A stretch of 64,000 nucleotides of DNA, taken from assembly GCF_019399895.1 (NCBI RefSeq), contig NC_091885.1, forward strand, positions 744,001 to 808,000, read 5' to 3'. Under the pieces are notes generated by a model. It saw nothing but the letters and a program-made list of their open reading frames with translations, had not been told where the DNA came from and searched no databases. Origin of the DNA: Cardiocondyla obscurior. Lineage: Eukaryota; Arthropoda; Insecta; Hymenoptera; Formicidae. Shown here piece after piece: positions 21,557 through 31,669 of this stretch (the first letter of the stretch is position 1; each line of letters begins with the position of its first letter). Made by a program: the position numbers and the translations under genes.

Positions 21557-22396
21557 TGTTATATCCCGAGCCCCTGGCAACAGAAAACTCGAGAATAACG
21601 TAGAAGCCTCGCACGCGCGCGACAATTTAGCAGGATCGGCAGAATATCGGCGAGCAAGGTAACCCGGTGTTGCACCGGAGCGGTGCACGGGGTTCGTCCT
21701 CCGAATATTACACGTACTAGGTGTAAGGTGGCGGAATAAATATATATACGTTACGTTTTCTTCTGAGTAAATACTGTGTGTTGTCTTTATTTCCCTTCGC
21801 AGACATCGTGTATCGGTGATTGAGTTACGAGTCGCTAGCTCGTACTCTCGTACTGATTTGCACGAGCTTCCGAGCTCGTGCATTTTATATTATTATTTTT
21901 GGTCTTGTCAGTGAAATAGCAGAAGGAAGTGACCGCGTGCTCTTCTGCCTTCTACTGATAGCGCGTGATGACGAAAAGCTGACAAGACTGCAACGTAGGC
22001 TCAGCTGATTCCAACAGTTTGGCAATTTGCTGAATCATGTATAAAAAATGTAGTGCACGCGGTGGTCAATGCTCAGCGTGTTAAGGCGGGTTACAACACC
22101 GGCATTGTCGGCCGGGATGCGAGGCTTCTAGAACATTCGCGGTTGCCACCCGCAAATTGCTGATTGCTAAGAATTTTGGCTTAGCAACAGCACGTTGTAT
22201 TAAGGGGCAACCGCAGCCCGAGCAGTTAGTCGCTATTCAGCACCAAACCGCGTGGGCTTAATTGCTGTAGTTAAAAGGAAATGACTAAAAAATAAAAACA
22301 GTGCATCAAGTTAAAAAAAAAAAATTTATTTATCAAGCCTGTGTCCACACAATTAAACCCGGAGAACGGACCCTACAGCACCCTCGTCGTGCAACA
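21557..22396 (+). mobile_element. Solo LTR, family X, in the LINE
   Basis: Starts TGTTATATCCCGAGC, ends GTGCAACA, flanked by GAGG (21553-21556, 22397-22400). It carries a nested solo LTR at 21668-22098. Related copies lie at 9846-10334 and 59844-60147. Confidence 0.85.
21668..22098. mobile_element. Solo LTR of Gypsy-3 type nested in LTR-X
   Basis: 431 bp starting TGTTGCACCGGAGCGGTGC and ending GGGTTACAACA, flanked by CCGG (21664-21667, 22099-22102). It resembles the Gypsy-3 LTR at 54196-54603. The first bases form a GCACCG/CGGTGC hairpin. Confidence 0.88.
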
Positions 22397-22400
22397 GAGG

Positions 22401-23204
22401 TATAGATTAGGGAAGGAAGTAAGAGGGAATAAATATTAGAAAAGGGATAAAAATATAAAATGTAGATTGTGTATGGAAGAAATTAAAACGTGAAAGCATA
22501 TAAGAGAAGGATGTATAGATTAGGGTTTGAACAAAGGGTGAGAGAAAATGACAGAAGAAGTTATTGCTAAAAAGGGGGAGGAAGAGGGTTGCATAGTGAA
22601 GATAGATAAAATAAAGAATGAAACAAAAATGATTGAGTGTGAAAACGAAAAGAAAGGAGAGTGTAGAAAACGCAGCGGTAGCAAAAGTTTAGAAATGAGT
22701 GAGAATGAATAAATCTAAGAATACAAGAATGGAATGGAATGGAATGGATTAGAAAGTAGATTTTGGTTGTTGGCAGTTCTCTCTCTCTCTCTCTTCCCCC
22801 CTCTCTCTTCCCCCCTCTCTCTCTCTCCCTCCCTCCCCTCCCTCCCTCCCTCCCTCCCTCCCTCCCTCCCTCCCTCCTCCCTTTTGCGCGCGCGCGCGAT
22901 ATTTTGATTAGGTAGAATAAGTCAATCTGCTTTTTACGTTTTACGTTTTGCGTTTTGCGTTTGCGTTTCAATTATGTAACTCAACGTTTTGTGTTTTTGC
23001 GTTTGTATTTCAGAGCTTTATGTTTGTATTTTTTTGTTTTATATTTGCCGTTTTTGTATTTGTGAGTTCTTGCGTTTAAGTTTGAGAAAATATATTTTGT
23101 TTAGTGGGTAAAAGAAGTATAAAAAAGAAGTAAGTATTTTTGTAAGCGGAGCAGAGGTCCGCAATGTACCCCGCCAGGAAATAAACATGTTATCTATCTA
23201 CTAG
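22401..23204 (+). pseudogene. LINE fragment, part 3 and 3' end
   Basis: Resumes the LINE with a degenerate Cys-rich C-terminus (CRLCMEEIKT). It runs through low-complexity DNA to the 3' tail AGCAGAGGTCCGC...AATAAACATG with TTATCTATCTA at about 23190, a tail style of this ant LINE family. No intact frame remains. Confidence 0.6.
22776..22906. repeat. CT / CCCT microsatellite followed by GC repeat
   Basis: A pyrimidine tract of CT then CCCT units (22776-22876) is followed by an alternating GC run (22886-22900). It explains the Arg/Glu/Gly-rich open frame on the minus strand. Confidence 0.9.
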
Positions 23205-23514
23205 AGATTTTGTGCGGAAAATTAGTGTCTTTCTCACCGCGCGACTTTTATGATGTATGGATTGGGCATTCTTTAATGGTGAGACAAGCAAAGATGTGCA
23301 GACGAGATATACAAACAAGTGGAAGTGTTTTGCTTATCTCGCCCGCATGTTTTTGCTCACTTTGTCATCAAACACTAACCCAATCCATGTGTCCGCCAAG
23401 TCACAGAGATGGGAACACACTGCTTATTTTGAACGGCTTGTTTCAAGTTTTTAAACGTTTATATTTCGCTTATTGTCAATAAAAATGTGAAATGGTTTAG
23501 GACTTTTTTTCTTA
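23205..23514. repeat. Inner part and right arm of palindromic element P2
   Basis: 23448-23514 is the inverse of 11800-11890 (TAAACGTTTATATTTCGCTT). 23250-23400 has its own inverted copies of ATTGGGTTAGTG-like text. It belongs to the element opened by the LINE. Confidence 0.5.
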
Positions 23515-24650
23515 TTTCTAACTGTTCACGACTCAGTTAACAATGAAACGGTTTCTGACGTATTTTTGGTCGACCTGATACGCTAAAACTGACTCGCACG
23601 TGAGGTATCGGTGGCCGCTCCCACGGGTTTATCTGAAGTTTCTTTTTGGCCGTTTTTGGCTATTTCAATTTTCCGTATTTCGCGAGATTATTGACACAGT
23701 TGTGTGAGCGAAACCGACAAAATCGTGGGGCACTGATTCATCTACGCAAACTATTGCATTATTTGTTCTAAATACGGTTTTTTTTGTTGACCAGTGTCAC
23801 GAGAAGCGTCTAAAATCAGGACGAGAGTTTTGATTAAATCACAAGAAATTCTGTTGCTCAAAATAACTCATATGATAAAAAAAGAAATAAAACTAAGATT
23901 ACAAATTTTAATTTGCGCAACTTAATATAAGACAAGGTTCAACCCAATCGCTGTGGCGAGAACAGAACTACTGACTTGTGTCAGAAAATCGGAGTATAAG
24001 AGGATTATCGTTCGTTATCGCGTAGATTGAATTTTGATACGTTGTCAATAGGACGTGATTCATTATTTTAATGATACAGGTTTCTAGAAGCTTCTGTTGC
24101 TAAGTCGTGACCAAAGCTGATAGAACGTTGGAAGCAGCTTTCAAAATTGCTTGTGGGAAATGAAAAGCTGCTTCCGACGGTCGGTTAAGACAATCTTTTG
24201 GTAAAGCGCGAAAAAGACGGCCTCCATACATATATTGCAATTTGTTACGACATAAGTAGTTATCTACAGTGAGTTCGGCAGCCACGTGCTTTACGCCGTT
24301 AGCCCACGGTAGGTTCCCGTAATCGTTTCGCGGTCGCGACATCTTCGAGCTGCTGGCTTTCTGACGTTCCATCCGCGAGCAAGATTTCCGCTTCTACAAA
24401 GCGTTGATTAAAAACGCTAGCCAAATTTCCACCACGTCGTGCGGCCACATTCTCAAAAGACAAGATTTCCGTTCGGTTTATTACACGATCACGTGCTCAA
24501 CCCACCGCAGTCTCGTGCAGAAAAGTGTAAATCTATTGATTAAGCATTCAAATAAAATTTCGTATAGAATCTTTATTTTAATCAATAATCATTATATAAT
24601 AAACATTCTCTTGGTGCGTGATTCGTACATTTATGTATACGCGTAAACAC
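23515..24650. other. 1.1-kb insert of unknown type
   Basis: This separates two stretches of the P2 right arm, so it is probably an insertion. It includes a minus-strand 90-codon frame (24372-24100, MERQKASSSKMSRPR...) that I do not recognise and that may be chance. Confidence 0.35.
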
Positions 24651-24702
24651 TAAAAGACCTACCTACTCTCAAAATATAACTGGTTTGGTCTGAGAAACTC
24701 TG
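24651..24702. repeat. Right end of palindromic element P2
   Basis: AAAAGACCTACCTACTC...GGTTTGGTCTGAGAAACTCTG is a diverged inverse of 11763-11815. Confidence 0.6.
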
Positions 24703-24719
24703 TTTAATGACTTAAAAGG

Positions 24720-25256
24720 GTTATTCAGAACAAATATAATGTCCGTGAATGCTCTTAAATAAATTTAAAATCCATTTTAAAAAATTTGTTTTTGAAGCTT
24801 TGTTTTTGAGCAATAAAATTAAATAATTTCTCACCAATTGAATACACATGATAGGCAAAGACGAGATAACTCACCGTCAAACGTGGAGAATCCGCGGCAA
24901 TTTTAGCTAACTTCTTTGGTAAATTAAAAGCCACTATTATTAATAACAAATAATAGCATTTGCTTCATTCGTGTCTTCTTCAAGTCAAGTGAGTGTAGTG
25001 CAAACCTGTAAGTTTTTTTGTACAAAAGTTTCATGCGTAAAAGGTTAGCTAAAATCGCCGCGGACTCTTTACGTCTGACAGCGAATTACGCTGTCTTTGC
25101 CTGTCATGTATATTCAAACGGTGAGTAGTTAACAATTTAATGTAATTATTTAAACAAAGCCTCAAAAAAAATTTTTACAGAAAAAAGCAGTTTAGAATTG
25201 ATTAAAAAATATGTTCTTTTACGGACATTATACTTTTTCTGAATCACATTGCATGA
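24720..25256. repeat. Fold-back element with two inverted coding-like arms
   Basis: Arms 24720-24925 and 25037-25256 are inverted copies. Their outer parts share TATAATGTCCGT and TTCAGAA. Each inner arm translates to LAKIAADS-x-RLT...Y-x-VFA-x-HVYS followed by GGTGAG, which looks like a splice donor. The product is not recognised. It lies in the receptor intron. Confidence 0.6.
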
Positions 25257-25396
25257 TTGTATGACAAAAGTTTGAAATGTGATCTTTAATATTCATTATC
25301 ATTACTTTCTAATACAGTTCTATACAATTTATATTAGTTATTATTGCAATGAGACCATAATTAAAAATATTAAAATAAATTTGTATTAATTTATAC

Positions 25397-25555
25397 ATTG
25401 ATATCCATACTGTCCGTTTGTAATTATTTGTACAAAAATTATATTGACGAAAAGCAACTACAGATTCTTTTCCTGTACATTTTAGTCCAAGTTCTTCTTT
25501 CATTAACAGATAATTTATGTGTTTGTTTATTTTATCAAATCTAGTGCCAATATAC
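25397..25555 (-). CDS. Gustatory receptor gene, loop exon (exon A)
   Basis: A 159-nt exon reads YIGTRFDKINKHINYLLMKE, then ELGLKCTGKES and NNYKRTVWIS, ending with two bases of a Met codon. The RF-D-x-IN-x-HI and L-x-x-KEE-x-GL pattern is typical of the intracellular loop before TM5 in ant gustatory receptors. The acceptor TTTTGTGCAG ends at 25556 and the donor GTATAA starts at 25396. Joining to exon B at 11719 keeps frame and recreates an intact codon. The upstream exons (TM1-4) are not found; a solo LTR begins 28 bp upstream. Confidence 0.75.
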
Positions 25556-25759
25556 CTGCACAAAAAATATAAAATACTTATAATGAAACGACCTGCTTTC
25601 GCGGCGGGTCTCGAATGTCGAGCCAGCGAGCCCGGGACGCTCGTCGGGACGCAGGATTCGAGTGTGTGAAGTCGCGAATGTACCGAGACGGAGTTCGTAA
25701 AAGAAAAGGCTATTTATTAATTAACAACGACGTCCGCTTGGTCAAGCGGCGCCGATATA

Positions 25760-26133
25760 CAGGGTGTCCCAGATCAGTGGACGATGCCGTAAATGATAGG
25801 TAGATTTAATCGAATTAAAACGAAAAGTTCTTTACCATTTTGAAAACATCTCAATAGTTTTCGAGAAAAAAATTAAAATATATAAAATGTATAAGCGTAA
25901 GAGCGACATGAAAGCTGCGCGTGAGTGAGCGCGACAGGCAAATGACTAGAAATGGCGCCGTCATCTGTCGCGCTCACTCAGCCCACGCTTCCTCGTCGCT
26001 CTTACGCGTACATAAATTTATTTTTTTCTTGAAAACTATTGAGAATTTTTCAAAATGGTACAGGACTTTTCGTTTTAATTCGATTAAATCTACCTATCAT
26101 TTTCGGCATCGTCCACTGATCTGGGACACCCTG
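25760..26133. repeat. Palindromic element P4
   Basis: 374 bp, TA-flanked, ends CAGGGTGTCCCAGATCAG and CTGATCTGGGACACCCTG. Same core as P1 and P3, different outer arms (GTGGACGATGCCG). Confidence 0.9.
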
Positions 26134-26145
26134 TATATACATATA

Positions 26146-26528
26146 CAGAGTGTCCCAGACATAACGAAGGATACTGGGAGGATAAATAGAACTAATTGAG
26201 ACAAGTAGAAAAGTCCTGTATAATTTTGCAAAATTTTCAACCGTTATTTAGAAAAAAATTAAAATGTACAAATTGTATAGGCGTAAGAGCGACAAGGAAG
26301 CTACGCGTAAGTGAGCGTGACAAGCGACGGCGCCATTCCTAGCCATTCGTCTGTCGCGCTCACTCACGCGTAGCTTCTTTGTCGCTCTTACGCCTATACA
26401 ATTTATACATTTTAATTTTTTTCTCAATAACGGTTGAGAATTTTGCAAAATGGTACAGGACTTTTCTACTTGTCTCAATCATTTCCATCTATCCTCCCAG
26501 TATCCTTTGTTATGTCTGGGACACCCTG
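26146..26528. repeat. Palindromic element P5
   Basis: 383 bp, TA-flanked, ends CAGAGTGTCCCAGACAT and ATGTCTGGGACACCCTG. Outer arms match P3 (ACGAAGGATACTGGGAG). It lies 12 bp from P4. Confidence 0.9.
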
Positions 26529-27561
26529 TATATAACAGAAAGAATATAATGAATGTGCGGCGTGAATATAGTTCGTCGGTGGGCGCGTCGGCCCTTTAGA
26601 TCTCGATCGATGTAACGCGTGCGCGAGACGTAAATTCGCGGATGGTCGCGGGTGTCCCACGTGAGGCACGGTGGGTGGCGCGGAACAGTGGGCGCGGTTT
26701 TCGGCGCGGATCGTAGATCCCGCGATTGGTCCTGTCGGAAGGACCGGCGGTCCGCGGGATGCGGGCGCGGAACGACGGGCGGGGCCCGCCGTACTATACT
26801 ATTGATCGCGGTGAGATACGGTTCGATCTAGGGCGCGGTATAAAATCGGTATGCGTCGGTGGATCGCGGATGACGTGATGCGTTTGGGCAGGATGCACCT
26901 TGACCGGTGTCGTTAGCCAAGAATTCTTGTCCGAGGCGGAGATCTCTCCACCCCGTGGATCACGACGGTGCGACGGGATCTTAATGCGTTTCGAGCCTTT
27001 CCGTGCCGCAGACGTAGGATCGAGAGTCCTCGAAGGAGGCGGAGTGCGCTCCACCCCACGAGCTAGTCGTGCGTACGTTAGAGTTCGGAACGAGAGGATC
27101 GTGAGCGCCAGGAGCTCCTGGCCGAGACGAAGATCGCTTCACCCCGTGGTTTCGTGCTCTAGGATCATCCGATGTTCGCTCGAGAGCGAACGGATCAGGA
27201 CGGTCCCGCTGAGTCCTGGCGTCGACTTTTTATACATAAAAAGTGACGGCGCAAGGTTGCTGGGGCTCAGCGGGGTATGTGACGTGTCCCGACGCGTGGC
27301 GCCGAGGCCCCGGGATGCGGCGCGCTCGGAAACGACAAGCCTTGACGTCGACGGCGCGGTTCGGCGGCGCTCGGGAACGCTCGGCTAAGTCCGCGGATGG
27401 ACTTAGCCGCGGAACGGCTACGCGTTGCCGTGCTATTCCGGCGTATATAAAATTATAAAGTTTGGGGCGCACCGCGCCCCGGGTTTCCGCCGGACGGTGT
27501 TGTGTCCGGCGGCCGGCCGTTGTTGTGGTCGGAACGGTGCATCGCCGGGTGCACCGTTACA

Positions 27562-27956
27562 ATGATAATAAATATGGTTTTTATAATAAAATGTTAAATG
27601 AAGATTGATTTTAATATACAAAGTGTTTGATAAAAAGTTCACCATGTTTTTCTTGAAAACGGCTAGAGATAGAAAAATGATACCTATCATCAAAATTGTA
27701 GAATAACGAGGGGGACATACATTAATAATTTCATTCTCAAAAATTGAGTTTGGTTGAACTAAGACGTGTGGTTCATGATTGACGGGATCAGAGATTTCTG
27801 GTCGGGCTTTCGCCGCGTTTAAAAATGGGCGAAAATTTAGGGGAAATAAGTCACATAATTTCGATCGACAAATTAAAATTTGCCAGGTTGTTCGAAGTTG
27901 TAAAAGTCAAAAGCAGAATTAATCATTTGTATATCTAATAAAAATAAATCAAAATA
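27562..27956. other. Unassigned AT-rich DNA
   Basis: No gene. TACAAAGTGTTTGATAAAAAG near 27617 resembles a decayed CAGGGTG-type element end. Confidence 0.35.
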
Positions 27957-28871
27957 TTAGGTGTACAAATAAATTTCCACCGTTTTTTTATAAAAAATTG
28001 AGCATTTGTTACAAAAAAACGGAACCTGTGTTTTAATCGAAGTATTGTCCGTCGTTTGACACTACTTTTTGCCATCTTTCAGGCAGCATACGGATACCGC
28101 GTCGGAAAAATTCTTCACTTTTTGAGTATATCCACGAATTGATTCAATTTTTCATACCTTTATATGATGTAAAGTGCTGTTCAGACAAGCCATGCGCCAT
28201 CGATCGAAACAAATGGAAATCAGATAAAGCAATGTCTGGCGAATATGGCAAGTGGGGTAAAACTTTCCAATTAAGTGTTTGCAGATACATCTTAACAAGC
28301 GCCACAATCAGCGTTTAATGTTTCCCGGCGTCAATTCATGTGGAACCCAATGTCCTTGTTTCTGACTCATTTCCAATGATTTTAACCGATGTGAAACTGC
28401 TTGTTGAGTCACTTTTAATGTAAGTGCAAGTTTTTCTTGCGTTTGGCACAAATCTTTATTCAGTAATTCGTCCAATTCCGCGTCATTGTACATTTTCGGC
28501 CTTTCGTTCTTTATCTTTGATGTTAAAATCAACGTTCTTGAACTTCTGAAACCATTCACGACAACTTTTTTCACTTAAGGCAGCCTCACCATATGCTTCT
28601 ATAAGCAATCGATGCGCTTCAGCTGCAGATTTCTTCAAATTAAACAAATAAATTAATAGTTCCCGCAAATAACGCTTATTTGGTTCAAAACTTGACATTT
28701 TTGCACACAAAAAAATATACTATTTTGATAAAAATTAACTAATATGTCAAGGTTAATTTGTTAACAGGTGTTCAGCTTTACGACAACGACATTTTAAATA
28801 ACAATTTTAACCGTAACTTACTGGTGGCGCCAACTTTAATCAAACGGCGGAAACATATTTTCTACACCTAA
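27957..28871 (-). mobile_element. Internally deleted mariner element
   Basis: 915 bp bounded by TTAGGTGTACAAATAAATTTCC and its diverged inverse GGAAACATATTTTCTACACCTAA, with TA on both sides. Full mariners are near 1.3 kb, so about 0.35-0.4 kb is missing from the middle. Confidence 0.88.
28040..28710 (-). pseudogene. Mariner transposase remnant
   Basis: The N-terminus (MSSFEPNKRYLRELLIYLF, AAEAHRLLIEAYGE, CREWFQKFK) and second helix-turn-helix (TLKVTQQAVSHRLKSL, WVPHEL) are present in two frames. The catalytic centre is deleted after HELTPGN near 28310. The C-terminus resumes with YSPDIALSDFHLF, which holds the third Asp of the DD34D triad, and ends DGQYFD. It cannot catalyse transposition. 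Confidence 0.85.
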
Positions 28872-28972
28872 TATAATAAATAAATAAATAGATATAAATA
28901 GATTTTATATATCTTATTTATTTTAACATATCACCGAATTACATTGCCGAGTTATACATAATTGTTAGATTA

Positions 28973-29336
28973 AACGAACTTACCTGTAAAATTCGATCAT
29001 AATTATGTCTGGAGTCTCGTCCGGATGGAACTAGGTAGTAGCGTGCTTGCGCGCTCGTTGACCAACAGATTTTAAAGCCCCAAAAGAAAAAGAACGGTGG
29101 CGCTTCTATCTTGCGGAGATCGTGCGTACGAGCTCGCCGAACGCCCCCAGGATCTTTATCAGTTCAAAGCACTGCACAAATTGCTTAACAGAAAGGGGGA
29201 TGGGAAGAAGAGATAGGTGGGCGTCCATCCGGACGAGACACCAGACATTATTATGATCGAACTTCACGGGTAAGTTCGTTCAATCTAACAATTATGTCCT
29301 GGGTGTCTCGTCCAGATGGAACTAGGTTGTTGTTCA
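28973..29336. repeat. DIRS-like terminal and internal complementary repeats
   Basis: Three related blocks: 28973-29035 (CGAACTTACC ... GTCTCGTCCGGATGGAACTAGG), its inverse at 29226-29281, and a third partial copy at 29296-29335 in the first orientation. Split inverted termini plus an internal complementary region are the known end structure of DIRS elements. Confidence 0.7.
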
Positions 29337-29469
29337 AAGAATGACGATTTGCTGCAAGGAACAGCAATGAATAATATAATTCGAAGTGATGCGATACAAA
29401 TTCAGAGAACGTAATACAGCAAAATAATAAAGTGATGCAAAACAGAACAGATAAGAAAAATTAATACAA

Positions 29470-30207
29470 CTAAAGCCTTAAAATCGCTCTGCTAAAGTTC
29501 TCTGGGTTAAGAAGCGGTCTGTTATAAACATTAGCAAAAACCTTGGATTCGCCTGTCCAGCCCGCAACACTTTTAATAATGTCAGTAGAAACTTTCCTGG
29601 AAGCAACTACAGATGTTGCAGCGTGGCGAGTGCTGTGGGCAGAGAAAATTGACGTGTCTATACCGCAATCCTCTAAGGATGAGCGAATCCAGCGACTGAT
29701 TATCTGCGATGTGACTGATTTAAACGGTCTGGATAAGGAGATAAAAAGTGAGTCGCATGAAGGGGGTCGTAGATCCTTGGTGCAATCCAGATAATGTTCC
29801 ATGAGACGAACAATGCAAAGATTCTCGTGGTTAGGAAAACGAGAAAAAAGGAAAAGCGGTTGTGAATGACCTGGAGCAGAGGTTTTTATACGGTCCGGAA
29901 CCCGAATAATCAATTTTTCGTTTAGCAAAATTTGAAAAAGTCTCAGCAAGCTGAATGTTTGAGCGTGATGGCCTGTCGCCAAAGCCAGAAGAATAATCAG
30001 TTTCTTGGTGATCACTTTTAGAAAGAGATTCTCGTAAAGGAAAATGAACGACATCTTTTCCACAACAGGGGCGGGGTCCCAAACATAGTCGTACCTAGGT
30101 CGAGACGGTTTGAGAACAGATACATTCTTGCAGAAGCGCCTTACCATGGGGTGATTGCCTATTTTATCTTTAGAAATAAGCGAAACCGCCGACCTCAAAG
30201 TGTTCAA
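29470..30207 (-). pseudogene. DIRS tyrosine recombinase
   Basis: The 245-residue frame has the core of a phage-type integrase. H-x-x-R is in AHSTRHAATS and the nucleophile Tyr in AGWTGESKVFANVYNRP. The box I region reads ALATGHHAQT, where DIRS relatives have Arg after the His/Gln, so the first catalytic Arg seems to be lost. The enzyme would insert circular element DNA without target duplication. Confidence 0.8.
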
Positions 30208-30395
30208 GCTAGAATAAGAAGAGATGTTATGAAGTTCATGCGATAAAAAACGGAGAAATTGAGTAATAGATGGAGAGAAATGGGAGACCCCTTGACTTTG
30301 ACAAAACTTCCATCATGCCCTCAGCGAGAAAGAGTACTGTTTAATAGTTGAATCCGATAAAGAAGCCAACAATGTTGAAACTGCAGCATCTGGTG

Positions 30396-31330
30396 CTAGG
30401 CGTGATTTGAAAGCCTCCCTGATAATTGCGCGACCGCCAGAAAAAGCGTCCTCCATGACGGGTGGCAGCTCCTGAAAGGTGAAGATAATAACGAAAAGTT
30501 AGGAGAGAAAATCAATGGTTCTGATAATAAAAGATGATTAAACAAGGGAAACCACGATTGTAAAGGCCACCAAGGGATCACCAGTGTTCCCGTCGCTCTG
30601 TCATCAACTATTTTCCGTAGAACTCGCGATAATAAAATAAAAGGTGAAAATGCGTAAAAATTTAGGTCCTTCCAAAAGAAGGTAAAAGCGTCCACACAAA
30701 AAAATCCAGGATCCGGAAACCAGGAAGCATATAAATCACATTTATTATTAATCGCAGAAGCGAATAAGTCTATCGAAAGGGCCGAAAGCCGCTAACACCC
30801 TAGAAAAAACAGAGTCTGATAACCTCCATTCCGTATCTGGATCTAAGGTTCTAGACTCGGAATCCGCGACAAAGTTTTCTGTCGATGAAATGTAGAAGGC
30901 AAAAACAAAAATATTGCGCTCTTCACACCATTGCCAAATTTGTCTAGACAAATCCAAGAGATGAGGAAATTGGATAGAGCCGAACTTATTAATATAAGCA
31001 ATGGCAGTGGTATTATCAATGCGGAGAAGAATGTTACAATCCTGGAGTTCTCGGGCAAAACATCTTAAACCATTAAAGGCTGCCTTTAACTCTAAAGAAT
31101 TTATGTGGAGATTTCTTTCAATTTCAGTCCACCAGCCATGGGTGCAAGGTTCCTGACAAGAGGCACCCCATCCAGTTAGAGATGCATTAGTGAAAATCTC
31201 GCATACAAAACTACTTGAACGGATTTTGTTGGCCTGATTGAGATTGAAAAATATCTTTACCCACTAGTTGAAATCCTCCTGAAGGTAATCCGGAATATAC
31301 ATTTTCGCTGAGAAATCCTCCTGCATTCGT
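30396..31330 (-). pseudogene. DIRS RNase H and linker region
   Basis: Broken frames contain RIDNTTAIAYINKFGSIQF (about 31000), QIWQWCEERNIFVFAFYIS, and the linker DRATGTLVIPWWPLQSWFPL (about 30600), all typical of DIRS pol. Stops and shifts separate them. Confidence 0.7.
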
Positions 31331-31669
31331 CTAAGCGCATAAAATTTCTCTCTCAAATCTCTTGGTGTAAAGGAACCCATACTGAACTGCCGAGTGGACT
31401 AAAACAAGAGAACCGATGATGCTGGCGAATTCTCTAATGGAGCATTTTCTTCTTCGAGCAAAAGATTTCGTTAGAGTTAGTAAATTCTCACAATAAGCTT
31501 CGAGAATGGCGATGGATTGCTCGATGGAGTCAAAAAAGAATCCTAAGTATTTGCACGTAGTCAAGAGATCCAACTGCGACTTACTGAAATTGATAATAAA
31601 ACCTAGAGATGACAGAAGATTAATAGTAGCTGAGACATTAGAACGGCAGTCGTCCTTAGATGAACCTAG
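31331..31669 (-). pseudogene. DIRS reverse transcriptase, C-terminal part
   Basis: The frame reads LGSSKDDCRSNVSATINLL then LGFIINFSKSQL and CKYLGFFFDS, the region just after the RT catalytic Asp pair in DIRS elements. The catalytic pair itself is lost at the Gypsy-2 border. Confidence 0.75.

Larger units (their letters stand above)
25584..27561 (-). mobile_element. Solo LTR of BEL-like family (LTR-B2) with two palindromic insertions
   Basis: Reverse copy of the family at 46379: the plus strand starts TGAAACGACCTGC and ends CACCGTTACA. Flanks are ATAA and ATGA, a 4-bp duplication with one change. It contains P4 and P5. Three GGGGTGGAG-type hairpins lie at 26933, 27036 and 27124. Confidence 0.8.
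28970..31669 (-). mobile_element. DIRS-like tyrosine-recombinase retroelement, truncated
   Basis: The minus strand encodes RT, RNase H and tyrosine recombinase in DIRS order, followed by inverted repeats at 28973-29336. RT is cut at 31669 by the Gypsy-2 LTR, so gag and the RT N-terminus are lost. Confidence 0.82.

Noticed and set aside
22567..22971. 134-codon frame rich in Arg, Glu and Gly
   Set aside because: It translates a CT/CCCT microsatellite.
26900..27388. 162-codon plus-strand frame
   Set aside because: It lies within LTR-B2 and is not conserved as a frame in the related LTRs at 37333 and 46379.
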